From: Streptomyces sp. Act143
Lineage (GTDB): Bacteria > Actinomycetota > Actinomycetes > Streptomycetales > Streptomycetaceae
DNA: 64,000 bases
Direction: 5' to 3'
Assembly (NCBI RefSeq): GCF_003143935.1
Contig: NZ_QFRX01000001.1
Location: forward strand, 5,835,816 to 5,899,815
The notes below the pieces were generated by a model that was given only the letters and a program-made list of their open reading frames with translations, was not told the DNA's origin and did no database searches. Numbering within the stretch: the stretch's first letter is position 1; every line of letters starts with the position of its first letter. This document shows positions 1 through 7,180 of this stretch, in pieces. The position numbers and the translations under genes are program-made.

Positions 1-48
1 GATGGTACTGCAGGGGGGACCCTGTGGGAGAGTAGGACGCCGCCGAAC
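1..48 (+). rRNA. rrf: 5S ribosomal RNA, 3' part
   Basis: The window opens inside a 5S rRNA gene. The bases GATGGTACTGCAGGGG and the closing GCCGCCGAAC are the conserved 3' half of Streptomyces 5S rRNA; the last ten bases would pair with the missing 5' end to close helix I. The rest of the ribosomal operon lies to the left, outside the window. The 3' boundary is placed at the end of the helix and may be one or two bases off. Confidence 0.93.
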
Positions 49-58
49 AAAATTTGAG

Positions 59-89
59 AAAACCCCGCACCGGTTCGGTGCGGGGTTTT
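59..89 (+). terminator. rRNA operon terminator
   Basis: A 14-bp perfect stem (59-72 with 76-89) closes on a 3-base loop and ends in TTTT. It begins ten bases after the 5S gene, so it is the intrinsic terminator of the ribosomal operon and isolates the next gene from rRNA transcription. Confidence 0.93.
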
Positions 90-109
90 CTGCGTTTAGG
101 CTCGGGGAT

Positions 110-754
110 ATGCGCTACGACCTCGTGATCTTCGACAATGACGGTGTCCTCGTGGACAGCGAGCCGATCTCCAATCGACTGCTGGCCGCCTATCTGACGG
201 AGCTCGGGCATCCGACCTCGTACGAGGACTCCATCCGGGACTACATGGGCTCCGCGATGCATCGGATTCATGATCTGGTGCTGGAGCGCACGGGGGAGCG
301 GCTGCCGGAGGATTTCGACGACGTCTTTCACCGGCGGGTGTTCGAGGCGTTCGAGCGGGAGCTGAAGCCTGTGGAGGGCGCGGTGGACGTGCTCCAGGAG
401 CTGGCCGGCGCCGGGGTGCCGTACTGCGTTGCCTCGTCCGGGAGTCATGAGCGGATTCGGGTGGGGCATCGGACGACCGGGCTGGACCGGTGGTTCGAGG
501 AGTCGCGGATCTTCAGTTCGCAGGACGTGGGGCGGGGGAAGCCGGCGCCGGATCTGTTTCTGTATGCCGCTGAGCGGATGGGGGTGGCGCCGGGGCGGTG
601 TGTCGTCGTGGAGGACAGTCCGCTGGGGGTGCAGGCGGCTGTCGCGGCCGGGATGGACGTGTACGGGTTCACGGCGATGACGCCTGCCGCCAAGCTGGCC
701 GATGCCACTCAACTCTTCCGCGACATGAGGGACTTGAGCGGTCTGCTGGTGTGA
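110..754 (+). CDS. HAD-superfamily phosphatase/phosphoglucomutase-like hydrolase
   Basis: A 214-residue cytosolic HAD hydrolase of subfamily IA. Motif I FDNDG places the nucleophile at D9 and the acid/base at D11. Motif II is the S109-S110 region, motif III is K144 in GRGKPAPD, and motif IV is E168-D169 in VVVEDSPLG. The EDSPLGVQAA segment and the cap after motif I resemble beta-phosphoglucomutase and phosphoglycolate phosphatase relatives, so a small sugar phosphate is the likely substrate, but sequence does not fix it. ATG 110 was chosen because residues before it come from the rRNA terminator. It stands alone behind the rRNA operon. Confidence 0.88.
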   Translation: MRYDLVIFDNDGVLVDSEPISNRLLAAYLTELGHPTSYEDSIRDYMGSAMHRIHDLVLERTGERLPEDFDDVFHRRVFEAFERELKPVEGAVDVLQELAGAGVPYCVASSGSHERIRVGHRTTGLDRWFEESRIFSSQDVGRGKPAPDLFLYAAERMGVAPGRCVVVEDSPLGVQAAVAAGMDVYGFTAMTPAAKLADATQLFRDMRDLSGLLV

Positions 755-835
755 TCCCGGGCCTGACATTTGTCATGCCTGGCTCTGGACGATCGTTTCT
801 ACTGGGGGAGCCCAGGCGGACGAGAAGCTGAGGGC

Positions 836-1537
836 ATGACGACGACGAGTGCGAACAAGCAGCAGAACCCCTTCCGCCCGCTGCTCCTGGACGTGGCGGT
901 GCCTGTCGGGTCGTACTACCTCTTCCGGGAGGCCTTCGGGATGAGCACCTTCGCGGCGCTTGCCTGGAGCAGTGTCGCGCCGGCCCTGCGGACGGTGTGG
1001 GGGGTCGTCAAGGAGCGGAAGGTCAACGGGCTCGCCGGGCTCATTCTGGTCGTGAACCTGATGTCTCTGCTGCTCAGCTTCGTCTCCGGGGATCCGCGGC
1101 TGATGCTCGCCAAGGACAGTGCGGTCAGCAGCACGATCGGGATCGGGATTCTGGTGTCGGTGGTGTGGGGGCGGCCGATGATGACGGCCGGGCTCAAGCC
1201 CTTCCTGGTCAAGGCCGATGTGGCCAAGCAGGCTGCCTGGGACCGGCTGCTGGGTGGCGGCACTGCGAGGTCGGCGGACTTCCTGCGGGCCGAGCGGGTC
1301 TTCTCCGTGGTGTGGGGTGTGGTGCTGCTCGGGGAGTGCGTGGTGCGGATCGTGGGGGCGTACACCGCGCCCGTGGACACCATGGTGTGGCTCGGGTCGG
1401 TGATCATGGTCGTGGCGATCGGGCTCGGGATCGTCGTCGGTGGGGCGCTGGGCGCCGGGCCCATGGAGCGGATGATCGCCGCCGAGGTCGAGGCCGCCGA
1501 GGAGGCCATGAAGGCTCAGGTCTCCGTCGCCGCCTGA
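836..1537 (+). CDS. VC0807-type integral membrane protein
   Basis: A 233-residue membrane protein with four to six hydrophobic stretches, among them the N-terminal LLLDVAVPVGSYYL region, a central LAGLILVVNLMSLLL helix and two C-terminal helices around VVWGVVLLGECVVRIVG and VIMVVAIGLGIVVGG. The soluble loop between them carries the lysines of the FLVKADVAK region. It resembles the conserved Streptomyces family annotated VC0807; no activity is known. ATG 836 follows a GAGGG ribosome-binding sequence at short spacing; the open frame extends to 770 but that part shows no family similarity. Function is not inferred. Confidence 0.75.
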   Translation: MTTTSANKQQNPFRPLLLDVAVPVGSYYLFREAFGMSTFAALAWSSVAPALRTVWGVVKERKVNGLAGLILVVNLMSLLLSFVSGDPRLMLAKDSAVSSTIGIGILVSVVWGRPMMTAGLKPFLVKADVAKQAAWDRLLGGGTARSADFLRAERVFSVVWGVVLLGECVVRIVGAYTAPVDTMVWLGSVIMVVAIGLGIVVGGALGAGPMERMIAAEVEAAEEAMKAQVSVAA

Positions 1538-1622
1538 TCGCACCGCCGTGAGCCGAAGCTGAAGGAAATTCATCTTTGGCTGGATCTACCCACGGGTAGC
1601 CCGGGGCCCTACGCTCGCCGCC

Positions 1623-2912
1623 ATGACAGATGTGCTGCGGCGCGGTAGGGCCTCGTTGGCGTTCAGCTTCTTCGCGCAGGGGGTGGCCTTCGCTCTGCTC
1701 GTGACGCGGATTCCGGCGATCCAGGACCGGTACGGGGTCTCCGACGCGTTGCTGCCGGCCTTTCTGGCCGCGGTGCCGGTGCTGGCCGGGGTCGGAAGTG
1801 TGTCGACCGAGAAGCTGGTGAAGCGCATACCGCCGAGTCGGGTGCTGCGGTGGGCCCAGCCGGTGGTGCTGCTGGCGCTGCTCGGGGTCGGGGCGGGGGA
1901 CGCGACGGTCGAGCTGGGGGTGGCGCTGGCCGCCTTCGGGCTGGCCGTGGGTGCGCTGGACGCCTCGATGAACATGCTCGGGGTCAGTCTGCAGCGGGCG
2001 TACGGGCGCAGCATCATGCTCAGCTTCCATGCCGTGTTCAGCCTGGGTGGGATCGTGGGGGCCTCGTTGGCGTGGGTGGGGGCGCACTGGGATCTGGCGC
2101 TGTTCGTGTCGTATCTGCCGGTGGTGGCCGTGCTGCTGCCGGCCGCGTTCGTCGGGAGCCGGTGGTACGTCGACGGGGGCGGCGCTGCCGAGTCGGTGGC
2201 GGAATCCGGGGTCTCCGGCACCTCAGGGACCTTGGATGCCTCAGGGGCCTCAGGGGCCTCAGGGGTTTCGGCGGGTGGGGGTGTGGTCTTCAAGGCGCTG
2301 TTGCCGTTCTGCCTGGTGATGACCTTCGCGTACATCGGGGACTCGACCGTTTCCAACTGGAGCGCGAAGTATCTGCAGGACGTGCTCGGGAGCAGTGAGC
2401 AGCTGGCGACCGTGCCGTACAACGTCTATATGGTCACCACCCTGCTCGGGCGGGCCATCGGGGATCTCGGGGTGCGGCGGTTCGGGGCCGTGGTGGTCGT
2501 GCGGATGGGGGCCGTCGTGGCGGCGATGGGGTTCGCCGTGGTGGCGTCGGCGCCCGGGGCATGGGTGGGGATGCTCGGGTTCACGCTGCTCGGGCTGGGG
2601 TTGTGTGTGCTGGTGCCACAGACCTTCGCGGCGGCCGGACGGTACGCCTTCGAGAATTTCGGTCCTGGGGCCTCGGACGCGGCTGTCGCGCGGCTCAATG
2701 TGTTCAATTACGTCGGGTTTTTGGTCGGTTCGCCGTTGGTGGGGGCGTTGGGGGACGCGTGGAGTTATCGCGGGGCGATGCTCGTGCCGATGGTGTTGGT
2801 GCTGGTGACGCTTGTGTACGCCCGGTCGTTCGGCACTCAACCGGACCGATACGGTGGCGGGCATGAGCGGCCGCGCACAGCTGATGTGGGACGAGGCAGT
2901 AACGGGCTATGA
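1623..2912 (+). CDS. MFS transporter
   Basis: A 429-residue major facilitator with about twelve hydrophobic helices, starting SLAFSFFAQGVAFALLVTRIP. The layout, with a helix-2/3 KRIPPSRVLRW basic loop and a long central loop before the second half at KALLPFCLVMTFAYIGD, resembles YbjJ/FucP-like members, so a sugar or small-metabolite exporter is possible; substrate is unknown. The cytoplasmic loop between the halves is a Gly/Ala/Ser linker built from 9-bp tandem repeats (2238-2264). ATG 1623 lies 7 bases after a TACGCT hexamer, hinting at a leaderless transcript. The 3' end overlaps acuC by 50 bases. Confidence 0.87.
   Translation: MTDVLRRGRASLAFSFFAQGVAFALLVTRIPAIQDRYGVSDALLPAFLAAVPVLAGVGSVSTEKLVKRIPPSRVLRWAQPVVLLALLGVGAGDATVELGVALAAFGLAVGALDASMNMLGVSLQRAYGRSIMLSFHAVFSLGGIVGASLAWVGAHWDLALFVSYLPVVAVLLPAAFVGSRWYVDGGGAAESVAESGVSGTSGTLDASGASGASGVSAGGGVVFKALLPFCLVMTFAYIGDSTVSNWSAKYLQDVLGSSEQLATVPYNVYMVTTLLGRAIGDLGVRRFGAVVVVRMGAVVAAMGFAVVASAPGAWVGMLGFTLLGLGLCVLVPQTFAAAGRYAFENFGPGASDAAVARLNVFNYVGFLVGSPLVGALGDAWSYRGAMLVPMVLVLVTLVYARSFGTQPDRYGGGHERPRTADVGRGSNGL
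2238..2264 (+). repeat. 9-bp tandem repeat inside the MFS gene
   Basis: Three perfect head-to-tail copies of GCCTCAGGG (2238-2246, 2247-2255, 2256-2264), with a degenerate copy at about 2220-2229. In frame they encode Ala-Ser-Gly triplets in the loop joining the two halves of the transporter. The unit is a multiple of three, so copy-number changes would lengthen or shorten the linker without breaking the frame. Confidence 0.85.
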
Positions 2913-4038
2913 CTTCGGTCCGGAGCACCCGATGGATCCGGTTCGGCTCGCCCTGACCCGGAGTCTGGTGGGTGCCTTCGGGCTGGACCGGGATGTGGAG
3001 GTCGTGGCCGCCAAGCCGGCGGGTGAGTCGACGCTGCGGCTGGTGCACCGGGAGGACTACATCGAGGCCGTGAAGGCGGCGTCGGAGAATCCCGGGGCGG
3101 CGGACGGGGCGTACGGGATCGGGACGCTCGACGACCCTGCCTTCGCCGGGATGCATGAGGTGTCCGCGATGATCGCCGGGCAGTCGGTGGGGGCGGCGGA
3201 GGCGGTGTGGCGCGGGGACGCGCTGCACGCGGTGAACTTCGCGGGCGGACTGCACCATGCGATGCCGGGGGGCGCGTCGGGGTTCTGCATCTACAACGAC
3301 GCGTCCTTGGCCATTGCCCGGTTGCTGGAGCTGGGGGCCGAGCGGGTCGCATACGTGGATGTCGACGTGCACCACGGGGACGGGGTGCAGGCGGCGTTCT
3401 GGGAGGACCCGCGGGTTCTGACGATCTCGCTGCACGAGCATCCCCGGACGCTGTTCCCGCAGACCGGGTGGGCCGAGGAGACCGGGGCGGCCGGTGCGGC
3501 CGAGGGGAGCGCGGTGAATGTCGCGTTGCCTGCGGGGACCGGGGATGCGGGGTGGTTGCGGGCGTTCCATGCGGTGGTGCCTGAGCTGCTCGCCGAGTTC
3601 CGGCCGCAGGTGCTGGTCACGCAGCACGGGGCGGACACGCACTTCGAGGACCCGTTGGCTCATCTCGCCGTGTCGTTGGACGCGCAGCGGGCTGTGCAGG
3701 TGGCCTGTCATGAGCTGGCGCACGAGTACGCCGACGGGCGGTGGGTGGCGTTGGGCGGGGGCGGGTACGCGGTCGTGGAGGTCGTGCCGCGGTCGTGGAC
3801 GCATCTCGTGGGGATCGCTGCGGGGCGGGAGTTGGCGCCGGAGAGTGTGATTCCGGAGAGCTGGCGGCAGGAAGTGTTCGCGCGTACGCGGCAGTTGGCG
3901 CCCATGCGGATGACCGATGGGCGGTGGCCGGTGGGGTGGGCCGAGTGGGAGGCGGGGTACGACCCTGCGGATCGGCTGGACCAGGCGGTGCTGGCTACTC
4001 GACGGGCGGTGTTTCCGTTGCGGGGGTTGTTGGCGTAG
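2863..4038 (+). CDS. acuC: AcuC-type class I histone-deacetylase-like amidohydrolase
   Basis: A 391-residue zinc deacetylase of the arginase/deacetylase fold. The tandem histidines in GGLHHAMPGGASGF are the charge-relay pair; zinc ligands are the aspartate and histidine of YVDVDVHHGDG and a later aspartate in VTQHGADTH. AcuC in other bacteria deacetylates acetyl-CoA synthetase, turning on acetate use, and that is the expected role. The start ATG 2863 overlaps the MFS gene by 50 bases; MWDEAVTGYDFGPEHP is the usual family N-terminus, and the internal ATG at residue 8 is an alternative start. Length is normal for the family. Confidence 0.9.
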   Translation: MSGRAQLMWDEAVTGYDFGPEHPMDPVRLALTRSLVGAFGLDRDVEVVAAKPAGESTLRLVHREDYIEAVKAASENPGAADGAYGIGTLDDPAFAGMHEVSAMIAGQSVGAAEAVWRGDALHAVNFAGGLHHAMPGGASGFCIYNDASLAIARLLELGAERVAYVDVDVHHGDGVQAAFWEDPRVLTISLHEHPRTLFPQTGWAEETGAAGAAEGSAVNVALPAGTGDAGWLRAFHAVVPELLAEFRPQVLVTQHGADTHFEDPLAHLAVSLDAQRAVQVACHELAHEYADGRWVALGGGGYAVVEVVPRSWTHLVGIAAGRELAPESVIPESWRQEVFARTRQLAPMRMTDGRWPVGWAEWEAGYDPADRLDQAVLATRRAVFPLRGLLA

Positions 4039-4154
4039 GACTGCGACTGGGGCCGGGGCCGGGGCTTGGACTGGGGCTGGGGCTGGGGTCGGTGGGACCT
4101 GGTGGGGGCGGGCTGGGGGCTGGGCGGGGGTGGGTTTCGCTTGCCCGCGCTGGC

Positions 4155-4205
4155 GGGGTGCCGCTGCGCCCACCCGTGCCGCCCCAGCGGCACGACTGCC
4201 CGCAG
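4155..4205 (+). repeat. REP-like palindromic element, copy A
   Basis: A 51-base element nearly identical to 14124-14176 inside hemA. Outer arms GTGCCGCT (4158-4165) and AGCGGCAC (4186-4193) are inverted, and a second left arm CGTGCCGC (4175-4182) can pair with GCGGCACG (4187-4194), so two alternative hairpins share one right arm. It ends in TGCCCGCAG, as copy B does. I believe this is a dispersed Streptomyces repeat. Confidence 0.75.
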
Positions 4206-4249
4206 CCAGGGGAATGGCAGCGTCCAGGGCCGAGGGGGAGGCTCCCTGC

Positions 4250-4375
4250 GGCTGCCCGCTGCGGCGCGGGCTGAGGTTGAGGCTGCCAGCTGCGGCGCAG
4301 GCTGACGTTGAGGCTGCCCGCTGCGGCGCAGGCTGTGGTCGAGGCTGCCCGCTGCGGTGCAGGCTGTGGTCGAGG
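4250..4375 (+). repeat. 31-bp tandem repeat array
   Basis: Three complete 31-bp units (4270-4300, 4301-4331, 4332-4362) are flanked by a partial unit on each side (4250-4269 and 4363-4375). The shared core is GAGGCTGCCCGCTGCGGCGCAG; units differ at a few positions such as GAGGTT, GACGTT and TGGTC near the 5' side. The array is intergenic. Confidence 0.85.
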
Positions 4376-4486
4376 GGTGTCTGTTGTGGGTGTGGTGGGC
4401 GTACGGCTGTTGGGTCGTTACGCCGACTGTGCGGTGTTTTCCCGTTCCGCTGCCGGTTGTCGTGTGCGTCCGTCACCATCGCTCCC

Positions 4487-5302
4487 GTGTTGAGCACCGG
4501 CGCCCTGCGCGCCCATCTGCTGGCTGCTCGTCTTGCCGGGCCCGTGGCCACCTCCCGTGAGGAGAGTCTGCGGAGTTATCGGCTTTTCGCCGCTCGGGAC
4601 CCTCGGCTGCTGATCGGGCTTGATCCTGAATGGTCGTGGGGGCAGCGGGATTTGATTGAGTTGATGGCCGATAAGTGTGGGGTTTCTCGTGATTCCAGAC
4701 ATACAACCGGTCATGATGTGATCGATCCTGAACGGACGCTCGCCGCGCTCGACGCCTTCGCTGCTCGGCTCGCCGCCGTGGCGGAGCGTGGCGCCGCGGT
4801 GTTGCTCGGCACCGGACATCCGCACCGACTGCTCGGGTTCTACGCCGCCTTGGCGGACGCGTTGTCGGCGGCGGGATGTGCCGTTCTCACCCCAGCGCAG
4901 GGTCACTGTGTCGACATAACGACCCGGTTCGGCCTACGCACGTACAACCTTGACTACGTACGAGGAGTCGCGCTCGTGCGGGAACCGGACGGGTCGAGCT
5001 CCGGTTGTGCGACCGGCGTGCACACCCACTCGCCGCTCCCGGTTCGCACCGTGCTGGCGGCCGCCGCGGAGCGCGGCACAGGGCTGCCCGAGCTTGTCAT
5101 CGGGGATCACGGGTGGGTCTGCGGGGCAGGTCAGCTGGGGTTTGAGGCCATTGGGCTGGCCGACACGGATGATCCCGCGTTGTTCGTGGGGGAGGCCGAA
5201 GGGGTCGTGTCCGTAGTCGTTCCACTTGATGACGCTGTGCGGTCTGATTACTACCGGCCGCTTACCCGCTACGTACTCAATCGAGCGTGTCTGTCACAGT
5301 AG
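4487..5302 (+). CDS. phosphatase-like protein conserved in Streptomyces
   Basis: A 271-residue soluble protein of the kind annotated simply as phosphatase in Streptomyces. A Rossmann-like segment AVLLGTGHPHRLLGFYAAL (residues about 105-123) and a C-terminal VIGDHGWVCGAGQLGFEAIG resemble parts of sugar-phosphate or HAD-like enzymes, but no full catalytic set could be read, so the activity is only a family label. The start is GTG 4487, with TTG 4490 as an alternative; upstream frame is repeat sequence. It reads toward bdtA. Confidence 0.7.
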   Translation: MLSTGALRAHLLAARLAGPVATSREESLRSYRLFAARDPRLLIGLDPEWSWGQRDLIELMADKCGVSRDSRHTTGHDVIDPERTLAALDAFAARLAAVAERGAAVLLGTGHPHRLLGFYAALADALSAAGCAVLTPAQGHCVDITTRFGLRTYNLDYVRGVALVREPDGSSSGCATGVHTHSPLPVRTVLAAAAERGTGLPELVIGDHGWVCGAGQLGFEAIGLADTDDPALFVGEAEGVVSVVVPLDDAVRSDYYRPLTRYVLNRACLSQ

Positions 5303-5356
5303 GCCGCCGATGGGTGCACCTCTTCCCCACTCGCATCACCCGCCCCTACATTGGGG

Positions 5357-5384
5357 AGTGAGCACGCAACGACGAAGAGTCACC
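5357..5384 (+). promoter_or_regulatory. BldD-type operator ahead of bdtA
   Basis: AGTGA at 5357-5361 and TCACC at 5380-5384 match the two halves of the BldD consensus exactly, with 18 bases between. The site lies about 50-75 bases upstream of the bdtA start. BldD bound to cyclic di-GMP represses developmental genes during vegetative growth, and the name bdtA means BldD target. A second TCACC occurs at 5336-5340. Confidence 0.55.
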
Positions 5385-5431
5385 GGAAGGGGAAGCCGGT
5401 GGCCGTCGAGTGCGGAAGGTTCAGGTGTGTC

Positions 5432-5644
5432 ATGGCTGCAGCTGGCGAGAGGCCTCTGAACGAGGTTCAGTTCCTTACCGTGGCGGAAGTCGCCTCGGTG
5501 ATGCGAGTGTCGAAGATGACCGTGTACCGGCTGGTGCACAGCGGTCATCTGCCCGCGATCCGGGTGGGGCGGTCCTTCCGCGTCCCCGAGCAAGCGGTTC
5601 ACGAGTACCTTCGTGAGAGTTATGTGGGGGTGGAAACCGCCTGA
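5432..5644 (+). CDS. bdtA: BldC-like small winged-helix DNA-binding protein BdtA
   Basis: A 70-residue protein with one MerR/excisionase-type winged helix-turn-helix: FLTVAEVASVMRVSKMTVYRLVHSG is the helix-turn-helix and LPAIRVGRSFRVPEQAVHEYL the wing and last helix. It has no effector domain, like BldC, which binds DNA as head-to-tail oligomers, so a nucleoid-like or developmental transcription role is inferred. Position near bldN and the BldD-type box at 5357-5384 fit the gene I know as bdtA. Start ATG 5432 follows GGAAGGTTC at weak spacing; a GTG six bases upstream is possible. Confidence 0.82.
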   Translation: MAAAGERPLNEVQFLTVAEVASVMRVSKMTVYRLVHSGHLPAIRVGRSFRVPEQAVHEYLRESYVGVETA

Positions 5645-5667
5645 TCAACGGTCGGCGACGGCCTCGA

Positions 5668-5697
5668 TTACGAGCTCAGCGCTCGGGCGGGTAGGCT
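5668..5697 (+). promoter_or_regulatory. predicted housekeeping promoter of the bS22 gene
   Basis: A -35 TTACGA (5668-5673), an 18-base spacer and a -10 TAGGCT (5692-5697) fit the HrdB consensus. Transcription would start near 5704 and leave a leader of about 60 bases before the GTG at 5767. A vegetative promoter suits a ribosomal-protein gene. Confidence 0.5.
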
Positions 5698-5766
5698 AGC
5701 CCCTCGTAGGTCGTGTGGGCCCATGGCGCCCAAACACCGAGTGATGAGAAGTGAGCGAGGGTAGTC

Positions 5767-5865
5767 GTGGGCTCTGTTATCAAGAAGCGGCGCAAGCGGA
5801 TGGCCAAGAAGAAGCACCGCAAGCTGCTCAAGCGCACGCGCGTTCAGCGTCGTAACAAGAAGTAG
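5767..5865 (+). CDS. small ribosomal protein bS22 (AURKAIP1/COX24 domain)
   Basis: A 32-residue, extremely basic peptide, MGSVIKKRRKRMAKKKHRKL followed by a lysine/arginine-rich tail ending NKK. This is the actinobacterial protein with the AURKAIP1/COX24 domain, identified in mycobacterial ribosome structures as bS22 next to the decoding region of the 30S subunit. GTG 5767 is preceded by a GCGAGGG ribosome-binding sequence. It has its own promoter (5668-5697) and a strong terminator (5892-5925), so it is transcribed alone. It is too short for most gene finders. Confidence 0.9.
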   Translation: MGSVIKKRRKRMAKKKHRKLLKRTRVQRRNKK

Positions 5866-5891
5866 TACGGCGCTGCGCAGGCAGTGTGCAT

Positions 5892-5925
5892 TGTGGCCCC
5901 CCACCACACCCGGTGGGGGGCCACA
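5892..5925 (+). terminator. terminator after the bS22 gene
   Basis: A 14-bp perfect stem (5892-5905 with 5912-5925) around a 6-base loop, 26 bases after the bS22 stop codon. The core is six C-G pairs. There is no U tract, as is common in Streptomyces. Confidence 0.88.
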
Positions 5926-6092
5926 CGCATATCCGCCTCGATATCCAGGAACCCGGTTCCTTCACATGGCCTGGTCTGGTCGTACGACTGTGGATGTCGT
6001 CACTTCGTGCATTGGGCGGTCATCACAGCGCAACATCGACCCGCTAGGTTGGCCGGAGGGACGGGACGAGTGCTGGAAGGAAGGCGCTGATC

Positions 6093-7166
6093 TTGGGCAA
6101 GGTCGTGCTCGTGACCGGAGTGGCCCGTCAACTGGGGGGCCGGTTCGTCCGACGCATCCAGCGTGACCCGCAGGTGGACCGGGTGATCGCGGTGGACGCC
6201 GTGCCGCCCGAGCACCATCTGGGCGGTGCGGACTTCATCCAGGCCGACATCCGGCAGGCGACCATCGCGCGTGTGCTCGCCGAGACGGGCGCCGACACGG
6301 TCGTACACCTGGACGTGACGGCGATGGCGCTGGGCAGCGGCAGCCGGACCACGGTCAAGGAGACCAACGTCATCGGCACGATGCAGCTGCTCGGTGCCTG
6401 TCAGAAGTCGCCGACGGTCAAGCGGCTGGTGGTGAAGTCCAGTACGAACGTGTACGGGTCCGCGCCCCGCGACCCCGCGGTCTTCACCGAGACCACCCCG
6501 CCCAAGTCCCTGCCCAGCGGCGGGTTCGCCAAGGACGCCGTCGAGGTCGAGGGGTATGTGCGCGGCTTCGCGCGGCGGCGGCCCGATGTCGCCGTGTGCG
6601 TGCTGCGCTTCGCGAACATCCTCGGGCCGAGCACCGACACGCCCCTTGCCTCGTACTTCTCGCTGCCGGTGCTGCCGACGGTGTTCGGCTACGACCCGCG
6701 GCTTCAGTTCGTCCACGAGGACGATGTGATCGAGGTGCTGCGCATCGCCTCGCACGAACCCGAGCGGGGCACGCTCAACAGCGGCACCTTCAATATCGCC
6801 GGCGACGGGGTGCTGCTGCTCTCGCAGTGCTCGCGGCGGCTGGGGCGGCCCACGGTGCCGCTGCTGCTGCCCGCCGTCACCTGGGCCGGCTCGCTGGTCC
6901 GCACGCTGGGAGTGACGGACTTCTCGCCCGAACAGATCCGGCTGCTCACCCATGGCCGGGTCGTGGCGACGGACCAGATGCGGGAGACGCTCGGGTTCCA
7001 GCCGAAGTACACGACGGCGGAGACCTTCGCGGACTTCGCGCGGGTCCGCGGCCCCGGGCTGCTGCCGCCGGAGGCCCTTGCGGGCGCCGTCGACCGGATC
7101 GCCGCGCTGCCGGCCCTGGGCGGCGGTCACCTTCCGAGCCACCCCCCGACGCAGAGCGCCAACTGA
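6093..7166 (+). CDS. NAD-dependent epimerase/dehydratase (extended SDR)
   Basis: A 357-residue extended short-chain dehydrogenase. The N-terminal VLVTGVARQLGGRFVRR is a variant of the GxxGxxG dinucleotide-binding loop; ADFIQADIRQ ends strand 3, and VKSSTNVYGS carries the active-site Ser/Tyr region with VYGS in place of a classical YxxxK spacing. Such proteins act on nucleotide sugars or lipids. The start is TTG 6093 behind GGAAGGAAGG. It is followed after 14 bases by an acyltransferase gene, so the pair is probably an operon; a membrane lipid or glycolipid role is inferred from that only. Confidence 0.83.
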   Translation: MGKVVLVTGVARQLGGRFVRRIQRDPQVDRVIAVDAVPPEHHLGGADFIQADIRQATIARVLAETGADTVVHLDVTAMALGSGSRTTVKETNVIGTMQLLGACQKSPTVKRLVVKSSTNVYGSAPRDPAVFTETTPPKSLPSGGFAKDAVEVEGYVRGFARRRPDVAVCVLRFANILGPSTDTPLASYFSLPVLPTVFGYDPRLQFVHEDDVIEVLRIASHEPERGTLNSGTFNIAGDGVLLLSQCSRRLGRPTVPLLLPAVTWAGSLVRTLGVTDFSPEQIRLLTHGRVVATDQMRETLGFQPKYTTAETFADFARVRGPGLLPPEALAGAVDRIAALPALGGGHLPSHPPTQSAN

Positions 7167-7180
7167 GGAGCGCATCAACG

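Larger units (their letters stand above)
4039..4486. other. 448-bp gene-free, repeat-rich interval
   Basis: No gene is supported here. It holds GGGGCT/GGGGCC runs at 4050-4130, a REP-like palindromic element at 4155-4205 and a 31-bp tandem array at 4250-4375. Long open frames on both strands are produced by the repeats and have no family similarity; the longest, antisense to acuC, is a shadow. The last 100 bases should contain the promoter of the phosphatase-like gene, but I see no confident one. Confidence 0.7.

Noticed and set aside
4050..4130. G-rich run as a possible G-quadruplex regulator
   Set aside because: The run is explained by GGGGCT/GGGGCC tandem repetition in a repeat-rich gap; nothing ties it to a gene.
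2704..4551. A 615-codon open frame on the minus strand opposite acuC
   Set aside because: It is very rich in Pro, Arg and His, has no family motif and runs through intergenic repeats; it is an antisense shadow of a high-GC gene.
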